64,000 nucleotides of DNA from Pyropia yezoensis (lineage: Eukaryota; Rhodophyta; Bangiophyceae; Bangiales; Bangiaceae), in contig CM020619.1 of the NCBI GenBank assembly GCA_009829735.1, positions 2,548,590-2,612,589 on the forward strand, in the 5' to 3' direction. Both the position numbers and the translations under genes were made by a program. The notes under the pieces are model-generated. The model ran no database searches, had not been told where the DNA came from, and saw nothing but the letters and a program-made list of their open reading frames with translations. Position 1 is the stretch's first letter. Every line of letters starts with the position of its first letter. This document shows, piece after piece, positions 53,713-64,000 of the stretch.

Positions 53713-55395
53713 ACACTCAAGTCATTTCCATTTAGCTAGACGCCTGAGAAAAAGCCCCGTGCAGAAAGCAAACTGCAGCTCACCGCTCCAAACTTCGCAG
53801 GCAGACGCAAGAGTGCCCTGCGGTAGACCTCTCCGACACAGCTTGTCATATGGGCCCGGAACTGTAGTGCTGGCGTCTCGTACGTCCACATTTTTCCGGG
53901 GAGACTCTCGATCTGGCCGCACCCTTCTTTGCAGGTCGGTGAGCGAGGCGCTGATGTCCAACACGACGTCACCGCATAGGAAGCGACCTTTGCAGCGGCG
54001 CATCATGTGCTGGGCCCACGATGGGCCCAGCACCGACACACCTGCACCTCTCTTACATCCCCACCACTGTCTACGCAGGACTCTTTTTACCCGCAGCGTG
54101 CGCGCCAGGCGTCAGCCGTTGCGTCGTCGGTTGCCGTACCACCAGTCCCTTTCCGCGCACACCGCCGTGTCTTTCCACGTCGTGTCCGTCGCCATGTCCA
54201 CCGGAACTTGATCGCAGCCGCTGGTGCCGCACAGTGTCGCGTGTCGTCACGCGTCTGTGCGTGCGTGGGAGGCCGGGGTGGCCTTCTCGTCCCGCTCTCG
54301 CACGCCCAGCGCCGGCTGCGAGAGACGAGACGCGGCGGCACATGCTCGACGAGTGCCCGATCAACGTCCCGCGGCCCTGACGTACCCTGATGGGATTGCA
54401 GAGGACTAAGAGGAGTGTCAGTACTCGTGCACTGGACGGGGTTCGAGAGCGGGGGCATGCGGGGGTACATGGGGACGTGGCTTGCCACAGGACCTGAGGC
54501 CGTGCGGGCCCACGCTGTCGGTCGCCCATTTCGAGGGACGAGGGCGGCCGGTTGTCGCAGGCAGCGCCGGGGCAGTGACGAGGAAGTATGTGTTTTGCGG
54601 TCGCTCTCTTTGGCCGCATTTAAGTGACAGGTCACGGCCAAAGCGCGTGCGGAATGTAGAAAACCAGGTGCCCTTTTGGCTGCCACAATCGCCCCGTCCC
54701 TGCTAGTGATACGGGGAACGGATGCCAGCGTTACCCGCGAGGGACACCTCCTCCCTCCTCCCCTCCCTCCTCCTTGACCTTCTTCGCCAACAAACGCCCG
54801 CAGAACATACGAGAACGCAATGAGCAGTCATCCATCGTCTTTGCAGTTGGAAGATACCCTATAACACGCCGCGCTGCCGCTCTCACCTCCTTATACTGTA
54901 TGTGAGATGGTGCAGTAAAAGGTAGATGGATCAGCAGCAGGGTCAGGCTTCCCCCTCGACGCGTCTGGGGACCACACGGGAGGATCACACAACAGGACAG
55001 TCGTCGGTTGGTTTCCCGCCTGCCCCCCACGCGCTCTGGCCTGTCTGGGGGTGACCCGTTGGCCGAGAACAGAGTTGAGCAGCCAGCCTCGGGACCCAAA
55101 GGTGGCTGCTGCCACCGGTGCAAGCCCAAGGTCTGCGAGGCGTGCCCGATCCAGGGCGGCAAAGACCAGCAGAGAGGCCCGGGGAGGAGGCCAGCAGAGA
55201 CCGCGGCAGAGGGCAGAATTTCGTGGCGGCCGGCCCCCCGAAAAGCAGACATATAAGAGAGCACCCCTCCTCTTGCCCGTTTCCCCACCCCCACTTCCAC
55301 GAGGCCAGAAAAGAATGAACATTCGCATAATAGGAGCAAGAAAAAAAAAAAATTGGGAACCTGCCATCCAAGTCAAGACTGACGACGCTCTCTAT
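53713..55395. other. Mostly non-coding region
   Basis: On the minus strand 54006-53780 has a short protein-like reading (GKMWTYETPALQFRAHM, CVGEVYRRALLRLPAKF) ending at a possible donor GCG|GTGAGC. I cannot link it to other exons. Nothing else is supported. Confidence 0.3.
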
Positions 55396-55459
55396 GGGCA
55401 CCACTTCGAAGCCCCGTAGTGTGTTCGGACACACCACGGGGCTTAAAAGATGGGTGCCC
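55396..55459. repeat. Long hairpin with 16-bp stem and tetraloop
   Basis: AAGCCCCGTAGTGTGT (55409-55424), loop TCGG, then ACACACCACGGGGCTT (55429-55444). One position is mismatched on plus but forms a G-U pair in minus-strand RNA. Outer arms GGGCACC (55396-55402) and GGTGCCC (55453-55459) extend it as a second short stem. A compact structured RNA or an element end is possible. Confidence 0.7.
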
Positions 55460-58400
55460 CCGGCCGTCCCCGAGTGCATGACGAGCGTCGACCGGCTCGC
55501 GTGTGCGGGGGGCACCGGTCATGAAGGCCGCCCGGGTGGCGGCTCCCCAATCCCGGGGCGGATAGCGACCAGGACCGTTGCCGCCCCGCCGTCGAGACAC
55601 CGCTCCGCCGCACCCGTCCCTTGATCTCAGAAGATGGGGTGGGGCCCACCCACCCTCCCGCAGGGGGCCGTCACCGTCACCGTCGTGGCAGCGCACCCCT
55701 CCTCCGAGCCCGTCCTCGAGGCACGGCGGCACTGGGACGGCGCGCACCGCATGACGCTGGGTCGACGGCCGGGGAACAGCCGCACAGCCGCCCCTTGCCC
55801 TGATTTCCCCAGCCACCTGGCGACTACGTCCGCTTCATGCCGTACCCCCCCCCCACCCCGGTGGATCTTGCAACCGTGAGGACGAGAGCGCACCCCGCCG
55901 GTGGGGGCGCGTCGACGTCTCGCGATGCCGGGAAACCGCCAACGCGGAGTGGCAGCGATGCAGAGGTTGCAGGCATGGACGTGCGGCAGGCGGAGAAGGG
56001 AAAGCGGGGAGGGGGGGGGGGAGAAGGGGGAGAGGGGGAAGATGCCGCCATCCACCACCCCTCGCCGCCTCGGCTCTCGCCCCCGACAGGCCTCCGCCAT
56101 TGTGTCTGTCTCGGTGTGACACCCGTACGCCATACCGCAATGGCATCCCCCACCGACTTGTCTTGTGAGTCCCCCACACAGCACAGCACATCACAGCGGT
56201 GTCGCTGCGCAAGCAGCCACACGGATGGCAGCAGAGGCAGGCAGACGTCTGCAGACCCGGCGGAGGCGGCGATGGCGGCTGCGGCGGGGGGTGCAACCGT
56301 CCCGCCCGGGCCGGCGGGCCGGCCCAGAGCCACTGCCCGCGGGTGGGGGATGGCCGGCCACTGGTGGTGGCGCTGTCGTGCTGCGCCCCCTCCCCTCCTC
56401 CCCCCTCCCTCACCCCCCCCTTGTTCCCCCCCGCCCCAACCCCTCCTCTCACCCCGTGCCAGCTGCTAGGGTCAGCCGGGGAGGATTACGGTTTGCAAGG
56501 CTTTGCGCAGCTCTCTGGTGGGGTGCCCCGTCCCCGGCCGGGCGGGTTGATACTGTACTCCCCCCCCCACAAGGGCCGTCGTCGGCGCCCGAAGCGGGCC
56601 GCAATTTCCGCCGCCTCTTTGCATAATGGCTTGGCCGCTGGGCGTCCCGCCCGGCCGCCCGCGTGACGCTGACGTTGACGGCGACGCCTGGCGTATGCGG
56701 GGCGTTGTGGGGGGGGGATACCTCGTGATTGCCAGAGTTGGGGGGGGGGGGTGCGACGTGGTTGCGCTCCCCCCGCCCCCCTCCCCCCCCCAACGCAAAG
56801 GGTGCTGACTACTTTGCAAGGACCTGACCACGCGCGACTTCGTACCCCCCACCAGGGGAGCGGGAGAGGAGTACAAAGCCGTGCGGCGGCGCGCCCGGTT
56901 GCTCAGCCGACGACCACCGCCCGGCTGTCCTTGCACGACGGAGGGCTCCGCACACACGACCCGGGAACCACGCGCGTACCCCCGTCTGAACCGCCGCCGC
57001 GGGGGGCGGCGGTGGCTGCCGTCGCTGGGCCGCCGTCGCAAACTGGCGGTAGCCAAGCCAGCTATCATATGTCCTGGCGCGCGCGCGACGCCGGTGCTGC
57101 ACTTATCAACCCCCCCCCAGCAGGGCCTTGCACAGACCGGCAGTATGCACATATTTGTATGTCCATGCATATCTGCTGTACAGCCCTGCCACGACACTCG
57201 AATCCCCTCTGCGGGTGGCAGTGGTTCCAACCGCTGGTGGTTGGACCAAAGGTCACCCCGGCGGCCCGGCCACTTCATCTCCTGGTGCACGCCACAGCCC
57301 GGCAGTCCCAAAAGCCAGACCCTGACGCCCGCCCCCCTTCTCTCCCGTGTGCCCGCCCCCCCCGTCCCCCCCCCCCGCTGGACCCCGATCGGAACGCCAC
57401 CGCGAGAGGCGGATGGAAGTCTCTGGTTGCTCTCGGGGGGGGGGGGGGGGGCGGCGGCGGCAGCCTCGGCGGCAACGACGACGGGGGCGCAGCCGACGGG
57501 GGCAGTGGCAGGCGGTGGCGGCGGTGACGGCGGTGGCGACGGCCGTGCCATTGACTACCGGGCCCCCGCGGCAAGAGTGTTTAGCACGAATCACCCGAGG
57601 CACCGTCTGCTGCCGCCCTCTGCCCACCCTCCCGCCCCCCCCCGGCTCAACCCCGCGACTGCCGTATTCCCCACCCCCCGCCCGCGCTGTGTTGACGACA
57701 CCCCGCCTCCCCTATCTGTCCCCCCGTTCTGCTCTCTCTATCTCCCTGCCTCGCCCCCTGTCCTCTCTGCCCCCGTCCCCCCCCCCCTGCCCTCTCTTCC
57801 CCCCTCCTGCCCTGCCCCCCCCGCTTCTCGCTTCCGCCTCTACCCCCTTTTGCCCCGTCTGCCCACCCCCCCGATATGTACGGCAGCCCCGGCCGCCGGG
57901 GATGGCGGTCCGCGGCGGGCTTCGTTCCGCCTGCCCGCCCGCCCGCCCGCCGGCCTGTCCGCGCTCGCTCGCTCGGGGGGTGAGAGGGAAGGGGGATGTG
58001 GATTCTTATCTGTTCTTTCTCGTGCGTCTCCCGCCGCTGCTGCCGCCGCCGCCGGTGCGGCGCGGCCCGTCGACGATTGCGACGGAGGGGTGGCCAGCGA
58101 CGGAGCGGTGGCCGGCGATGGCGGAGCGGTGGCGTGTTTTCTGGTTGGAGGGAGGTGGGGGGGAGGTAGGACGGGGGGGGAGGGGGGGGGGGGGGGGAAC
58201 ACGCGGCGGGATCGCGGCGCATGCGGTGGCGTGCCGTGCGGGGCAGTGTGTCGTACCGAGGCAGGGCAGGCAGCAACAGGAGGGGGGCCGGGGAACAGGG
58301 GGGACCGCGGGGAGGTGTACGGGGTGTGGTAGATTTGCGCGAGTGTGGTCTAGTGTGCCCGGGGGGTGGGGTTGGGGGGGGGGGGGGGGGGGACCCGTGG

Positions 58401-59953
58401 TTGTGAGGGGGGACCTCCTCGCTGCGGCGGTGGTGGGTGAGTGCCCCTGGACCTGGCCTGGTCCCCCACCGACGGGTGGGGGGGGAGTTGCGCGTCGTCG
58501 TCGCGCGCGCGCGCCGTTTCGCTGCTTCTCCCACCCCCCCCCCCCCAACCTCTCACCCCCCCTGCGCCCCCGCCCCCGCCCGCGGCGCGCGTCGAGAGGG
58601 TGCCGCTTCAGGGGGCTACTGTCCCTCCTCTGCCCCCCCTGCCTCCCCCCCCGCTCACCGCCTCTCGCCCGCGGCCGGGGGCGGCCCCGTGGCGACGCGG
58701 CGCTGGCGGGGGGCGCGGGGGGGCGGCCACGGCGCGGCCGCTTTGCCGTTTGACACACTGCCTGCGGCGGCGGCGGCCCGGGCGGCCGCGTCTGGCGCCC
58801 CGCGGCCGCAGGCCGGGCGAGCGGCGGGGGGCGGGGGGGGTTGGGGGCGGCGCTGGGCGGCGGCGGTGGCGACGGTGATGGCGGTGGTGGCGGTGGTGGC
58901 GGTGGGGCGGCGGTGGTGGCAGTGGACGCTGCGGTGACGGCAGTGGTGGCGTCTGGGCGTGTGAAGGGGTGGTGGAGGGGGGGGGTGGGCGGCGGGAAGA
59001 GGAGAGGTGGTGGCGGTGGTTCCGTTTTGCCCCACCTTCCAGGGGGGGGGGAATCGTCGGTGGGGTGTTTTGAGGGGGGGGTCGGGTGAGGGGTGGCGCG
59101 CGGCGCGCCCCTCCCGCCCCTTCCCTTCCCCACCCCCCCCTCCCTGGGGACGGGTGGTGGTGGCAGTGGAAACGGCGGCGCCCCCACCCACGGCGCCCGG
59201 CTCCCCCCCCCTCCCCCAGGCCATCTACCCTGGCCACCTATCCCCCCTCCCTCCCTTGCTTTTGTTAGTTGCCAGCCCGCGCACGCGCCGGACAGGGCAA
59301 CGGCCGTTGCAAGAGGCGACGGCGGCGGCTGGTTCCTTCGTCCCTCCCCCCTCTGGGTTCCTCGCCCCACCCCCCTGGTAATTGTGGGGGGGGGGGGGGA
59401 GGGGAGGTGGTCCTGGTGGTGGCGCCCGCTGCCGACCGGAGCGGGCAGCGGGACGGGGGGTGCGGCGGGGGGGGACGGGGGCGGGGGTGACTCCCGACAC
59501 CCTTCCTGCCGCGCGCCTCGTGTGAAGGGGGGTGGCGCCGCCGGCAGGGCGCGCCGCCGCGTACAACGGTGGTCCCGTTATCCCACCGGTGGGAGCGCAG
59601 CGGGGGGGGCGGGAGGGGGGGAAGGGCGGAGGCGTGGCGCCGCAGGTCCTCCCAGCGGCGACGGCACACACCGGCCCCGTGTGGGAGGCACCGCCGTCAC
59701 CGCGCTCGCCCGCCTTGGCCGGCACCACCGCGCCCGCTGGCGCGCCCGCAGTGTCTGCCACGTACCACAACACCCCCACCCTCACCGCTGCCGTCGTTGC
59801 CACCACCGCCACCCACACCCCACCGCGACCACTACCACCAATCCCACCCCCTCCACCCACCACTACCACCACCACCACCACCATTTCCACCACCACCACC
59901 ACCACCATCACCACCACCACCGTGTTCAGGCGCACAGTCGCCGTCGCCACACC
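55460..59953. other. Extremely G/C-rich region without a supported gene
   Basis: Long Pro-rich, Arg-rich or Gly-rich frames overlap on all strands and shift at homopolymers, the mark of composition rather than coding. G or C runs are frequent (for example around 57437-57450, 58173-58197 and 58375-58392). A (CAC/CCA)n tract at 59859-59921 lies just before the RWP-RK gene start and is probably in its 5' UTR. Confidence 0.5.
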
Positions 59954-60762
59954 ATGCGCGGCGCCGTCGCCGCGGGGGGGGCACTGCCCGCGCCAGGCGC
60001 CACCGCGTCGTCGGCTGTAGAAATCCGCGACGGCAGCAGCGGCAGTGGCGGCGGCTGGGCCACGGCTGCCGACAGCCCGGGCCCCGGCGGCGTAGGGGCG
60101 ACCGGCAGCGCCGCCCAGCTGGGCGGCGGGGCCGGCGGCGGGCCGTACGGGTCCCCCCCGCTGGTCGCCGCGGCCGCGGCCGCCGCCGACGATGATGGCG
60201 GCGCCTTCCCGCTGGGCCTGGGCCTCGGCCCCGTCGGTGACCTGTCCATAGGCCTCTCCCTGACCGAGCCGTCAACGCTGTTTGGCGCCGACTGCGACGG
60301 TACCCTCTTCTCGGTTCCCCTCGACGTGGGAGGCGACGGCTGCGGCGGCGGTGGCAGCGGCGGCGGCGGCTCCCCGTACGCCCGCCCGTGCTATTCATCG
60401 TCAAACGTGACGGCCGAAGGGTGGGCCCCGCCGGGCGCCGAGGACCTTGACATTATCGGCACCGCCCTGGGCACTGGCGGGGGGGCGGGGCAGACGGATG
60501 GCGCAGGGGCGGGGGGCGGCCGGCCGCCCCACGTCCCCTACGGTGCCCACCACGGGAACCACGGGCACCACGGGCACCACCCGTCGCCGCCACCGCCGCC
60601 GCTGCCGCTGCCGCTGCCGCTGCCGCCGGCGTCGCCGCTCCCAATCGGCTCCCCGCCGCTGTTGTGTGCGACGCCCAGCCGACAGCCACTGCTGCCTACC
60701 GTGTCCGCCACGCCGCCGCTGCCGCCGTCCGCTGCGTCGAAGTTGTTTGAACTGTTTGAAGA

Positions 60763-60793
<31 letters not shown>

Positions 60794-63520
60794 CCGCCGC
60801 CGCCGCCGCCCGTGGGCGTCCCTGGCGGCGGCGGCGGCGTCGGCAGCGGCAGCGGCGGCGGCGGCGTCTGCAGCGTCGGCGGGGGTCGTGGTGGCGGTGG
60901 AGACCGCGGCGCTCTTTCCGGCGGCGGCGGCGGCAGTCGCCTGTGGGGGATGGCCAAGCCCGAAGAGTCGCTCTACTTTGGCGCCGCCTCCGTCGACGTG
61001 GCGCGGCCGCCGCCCCTGGATGCCAACGCCGACAGCGTCGGCGTCGGCGGCAGTGGCGGCGGCAGCCTGGGGCCCTACGGCGTGCCGTGCCTTTCGGGAC
61101 TGTGGGGGCCGCCCGACACGTCGTCGGCAGCCGCCGCCGCCGCTGCGGCCGCCCTCTTCGCATCCCCGCCTCTGTCCGATGCCATGGACGAGGTGCTCCT
61201 GTCGGTGGGCGGCCCGGTGTCCGTCGCCGCCGCTTCGCCGCCGTGGGCGCCCACCCCGGCGGCACCGCCCGCCCCCCCCTTCATCGCTGCCTCTCATTTC
61301 CATAGACACCACCCTGCGCTTGTGGCCATAGAGGCGACCGCGGATGTGACCGACGCAAACGCAGACGCGCGCGCCGCCGCTGGTGCGGCCGCCGCCAATG
61401 GCTGGCCCGGTGCAACGGGCGGCGGCAGCAGCGCCGGCGGTGGCGCCGGCGGTGGCGGCGTACCGCGGACGCCCCTGACGGCGGCGGCAGCGGCCTACCC
61501 CCCCCCCGCCCGCGATGGATGTGCAATGGTGGCCGCCTGGGGGCTGCCACCGCCGCCACCGCCGCCGCCGCCGTCCCAGGGCGGGATGGGGCCGCTGTCG
61601 CCGGCCGCCGGCCCCGCGGGCCTCCCCGCCGGCACAGGCCGGCGGATGCAGCAAGATGTGATCGCCGCCGCGTGGGCGGCGTCCGCGCCCCTCGGCGGAC
61701 CGCACGGGGGGCTTGTGGCCGCGCATCCCGACGAGGCCGCCGCTGGCTGCTCCCCCTCCGCCAACGGGTGGCACAAAACGGTGGCGGGCGTGGGGGCGCC
61801 GCCCGGATCGTCGCCGCCGCAGCTGACGTACCTTGCCCGCATGCCCCTCTGCTGGTCGTCGCCGGGAGGGTATCGGCCGGGCGGGGGGGGGCCGGTGGGT
61901 GGGGTAGTACGGCAGCCGCCGCCATCAGGCACAGTGGGCAACGGCAGTGGCGGTGGTAGCGGTGGTGGCGTTGTCGGTGACGGTGGTGGCGACCGCGGCA
62001 GCGGCAGTGGGGCGGTGGGGGGAAGTGTGTTTGTGGAGTCTGCCCGCCCGCGGGCGGGGGCACACGGGCACGGCGCCCACGGCCCGCCTGGAATGTCCCC
62101 TACGCTGTCAGCACCCTCCCTGGGGGCCCCCGCCGGCTCGCCTCGGGGGATGGGCGGCGGCGGCGGCTGGCCTGGCGCCGTCTCTGTTGCCGGACGTACC
62201 GCCGGTGGCACGGCCGGCGGTGCGGCGGGATCGGCGGCGGCGGCGGCCACAGCCCTGGCGTGTGGCGGCGGGGGTGCTCCGGCACCGGCGCTCCGACGGC
62301 GGGACTCGCAGCTGTCTCTCCCCGAGCGGCTGCCATCGTGGGCGTGGACGTGCCAGAGCACCGTCTCGTCGTCGGCGGCCGCCGCAGGGGCGGCGGCGGT
62401 GCCGCCAACGTCGTCGTCGGCGCCCTGTGGGCTTCCCGGCTACCACCACCTCTGGGGGGGAGGTGCCCCAGCCGGACCCGGGGGGGAGGATGGTGCCGGC
62501 AGCGGCAGTGGCGGGGGGGGCGACGGCAGTGGCTGTGGCAGCCGCAGTGGCAGCCGCAGCGGCTGTGATGGCAGCGGTTATGGCGGCGGCGGCTCTCGTG
62601 GTGGTGATGGGGAAGGTGGAGGCGCCGGCAGCGGCGGGGATGCCCCCCGCCCGTCTGGCGGCGGCGGCGGCGGCGGTGGGAGCGGCGGCGGCAGCGGCCG
62701 CGCCCGCCATACGGGAGTTGGGGACTATGGCAACGTCAGCCACATGACGCGCAAGGACGCGGCGCGGTCGCTGGGCATCTCCGAGGCCAAGTTCAAAAAG
62801 GATATGGCCAAGACGGGCGTCCGGTGGGCGTCGCGGCCCATCCACGCGCTCCAAAAGCGGGCCGAGTTTATCGCCGTCCACCTCGCCGAGCTACGCGCGC
62901 AAGTCGCGGGGGGGAGCGCCGGCCCGGCCTCCTCCGCCACCGCCGCCGCCGCCGCTTCCGCCGCAGCTGCCCAGGGGCGGGGAGGGCACCCCACCGCCCG
63001 CCCCGCAGCCGCGCCCCCCCCGCCGGGGCCGCCACAGGGCAGGACAGAGGGCGCCGCCGCCGACGGCGGCTTGCCCGCGGGCAGTGATCCCGGGGGGGAG
63101 CCGCCGCCGCTGCCACAGGAGGGCAGCACGGGAGGGGCAGCGGCCTCCACCCACAGCCCGTGGATGGGCTCTGGCCTGGACGGGGCGGGGGCAGGCTTGC
63201 CGCTGACGCCCGCGGGAGCCGGCGGGGCCACGGCGGCGGCGGCGGCAGTGGTGGCGGCGGCGACCACCACCGGCGTGGCGGGTGTGCGCAGTGCCGCCGC
63301 GGCGGCGGCCGGGGTGGCGGTGGCCCCCTACCGCCCCTTCTCCCCCCCCAGCAGCCGCACCGAGGCGGCCATCGCGACGCTGCAGCGGGACCTTGACACA
63401 GTAACGTCGATGTTGGCAGAGCTTAAGCGCAACCCGCACAAGTACCCGCGCTTCAAGCTCGAGCACCTCGCCCGGTGGGGGCCCGCCGAGCGCGCCTTCC
63501 ACAAGAAGTACAAGAAGTGA
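59954..63520 (+). CDS. Large low-complexity protein with an RWP-RK-like domain
   Basis: 1188 residues from the first in-frame ATG (59954, CACACCATGCG). The frame is open upstream without any ATG and reads a His run there. Most of the protein is Gly-, Ala- and Pro-rich, with a 16-residue poly-Pro run near residue 275 and an LFELFEEL helix before it. At about residues 930-985 lies an RWP-RK-like DNA-binding helix set: MTRKDAARSLGISEAKFKKDM, then AKTGVRWASRPIHALQ. Compared with the family core (AA..LG...T.LKK.CR..GI.RWPYRKI.SL) the central motif reads RWASRPI, so it is divergent. The C-terminus has a helix (EAAIATLQRDLDTVTSMLAEL) and a basic tail (AERAFHKKYKK). RWP-RK proteins regulate nitrogen response and gamete development in plants and algae; the role here is inferred. 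Confidence 0.65.
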
Positions 63521-64000
63521 AACCCCGCGCTGGGTTGTTGGATGGGGGTGGGGGTGGGGGTGGGGGTTTGACGGGAAACTGCCGCCCGGGGGGGTGGCTC
63601 ACGCGCAGCCGCCTGCCTGCTTGGCGAGGCGGGGGAGGTGGGGTTGACCGTTGCGCGAGCGGCGGGGAGCTACGTTCTTTCTCGGGGGAGCTGGGCCCGC
63701 GGGGGGGACGCTGGTTTTTCGCGGCGACTCTTCTGTCCCAAGCACCCACTCGACACCGGTTGCCCTTCATTACATACGTATGTACAACATGTATGTATGC
63801 GCGAGACGGGCGTCGGTGACTGCGCGGATTTTCGCCTCCCGACGCCAATGCGAGAGAGTCAGGGTGGTTGCCGGGTGCGGGTGCCGTGACCCAAACAATA
63901 CAAAGAAAAAGACAAGAGCGCAAGCACACCTTCATTGAAGACTCCGCTGCCCGCTTCTTGTTCTCTTTTTTTGTTGAGCTCTCTAGTGGAACTCTCCTCT
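63521..64000. other. 3' region of the RWP-RK-like gene
   Basis: Contains a G-quadruplex-type run (listed) and a 14-bp perfect palindrome TACATACGTATGTA at 63771-63784. A/T-rich near 63890-63915. No further gene is seen before the window edge. Confidence 0.45.
63544..63567 (+). repeat. Four GGGGGT repeats just after the stop codon, G-quadruplex-type
   Basis: Four consecutive GGGGGT units begin 24 bases after the TGA. Transcribed RNA would carry four G5 runs with single-base loops, a strong quadruplex pattern in the 3' UTR. Confidence 0.8.

Noticed and set aside
57347-59370. Several 300-480-codon frames on both strands (Pro-rich, Arg-rich)
   Set aside because: Composition artefacts of a region near 75-80% GC with homopolymers. 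Frames contradict each other and none has a balanced composition or motif.
1-64000. tRNA, rRNA, snRNA or CRISPR
   Set aside because: Looked for GGTTCGA-type T-arms, rRNA-like conserved blocks and spaced direct repeats. Only isolated GTTCGA words without cloverleaf context and ordinary tandem repeats were found. A tRNAscan/Infernal run would be decisive.

Overview
This is a nuclear window from a GC-rich eukaryote, most likely a red alga of the Porphyra/Pyropia type. That identification is inference. The reasons are high-GC coding regions, many genes with no or few introns, a plant-type microsomal Delta-12 desaturase, an RWP-RK-like regulator typical of algae and plants, and gene islands separated by transposon fossils and G/C homopolymer tracts.

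Layout. 1-11 kb is mobile DNA: the tail of a DNA transposon with a broken transposase-like gene (1-1721), two nested LTR-retroelement fossils on the minus strand (about 2.2-9.6 kb), and a 957-bp non-autonomous element (10031-10987) that shares its terminal repeat with the first transposon. 11-16 kb is mostly non-coding, with one small acidic ORF (12842-13174). 16-26.6 kb is a compact housekeeping island: fatty-acid desaturase (+), SF3B1 (-), malate dehydrogenase (+, one intron), GGC1-type mitochondrial GTP/GDP carrier (+) and the E2 subunit of 2-oxoglutarate dehydrogenase (-). Three of these (MDH, GGC1, DLST) serve the mitochondrion and the TCA cycle. 27-29 kb holds a broken Tc1 transposase next to a Ty3/Gypsy integrase fragment.

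29.9-36.6 kb is read as one multi-exon minus-strand gene for an unrecognised basic/acidic, probably nuclear protein. All five inferred introns are phase 0, and several have extreme poly-C tracts before the acceptor. Its largest intron carries seven exact-length 233-bp tandem repeats arranged as an alternating dimer. 38.3-41.8 kb is a KDZ/Plavaka-like DNA transposon gene with two introns. 43.5-45.1 kb is a second copy of the Gypsy protease/RT-start region plus a 458-bp element with 50-bp inverted ends.

47.1-49.9 kb encodes a four-finger C2H2 protein, and 50.6-52.2 kb (minus) a RING-HC protein whose intron splits a zinc-ligand codon. 53.2-53.7 kb is a small inverted-repeat element. 54-60 kb is very G/C-rich with no credible gene. 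60.0-63.5 kb encodes a large Gly/Ala/Pro-rich protein with an RWP-RK-like domain. I saw no rRNA, tRNA or CRISPR.
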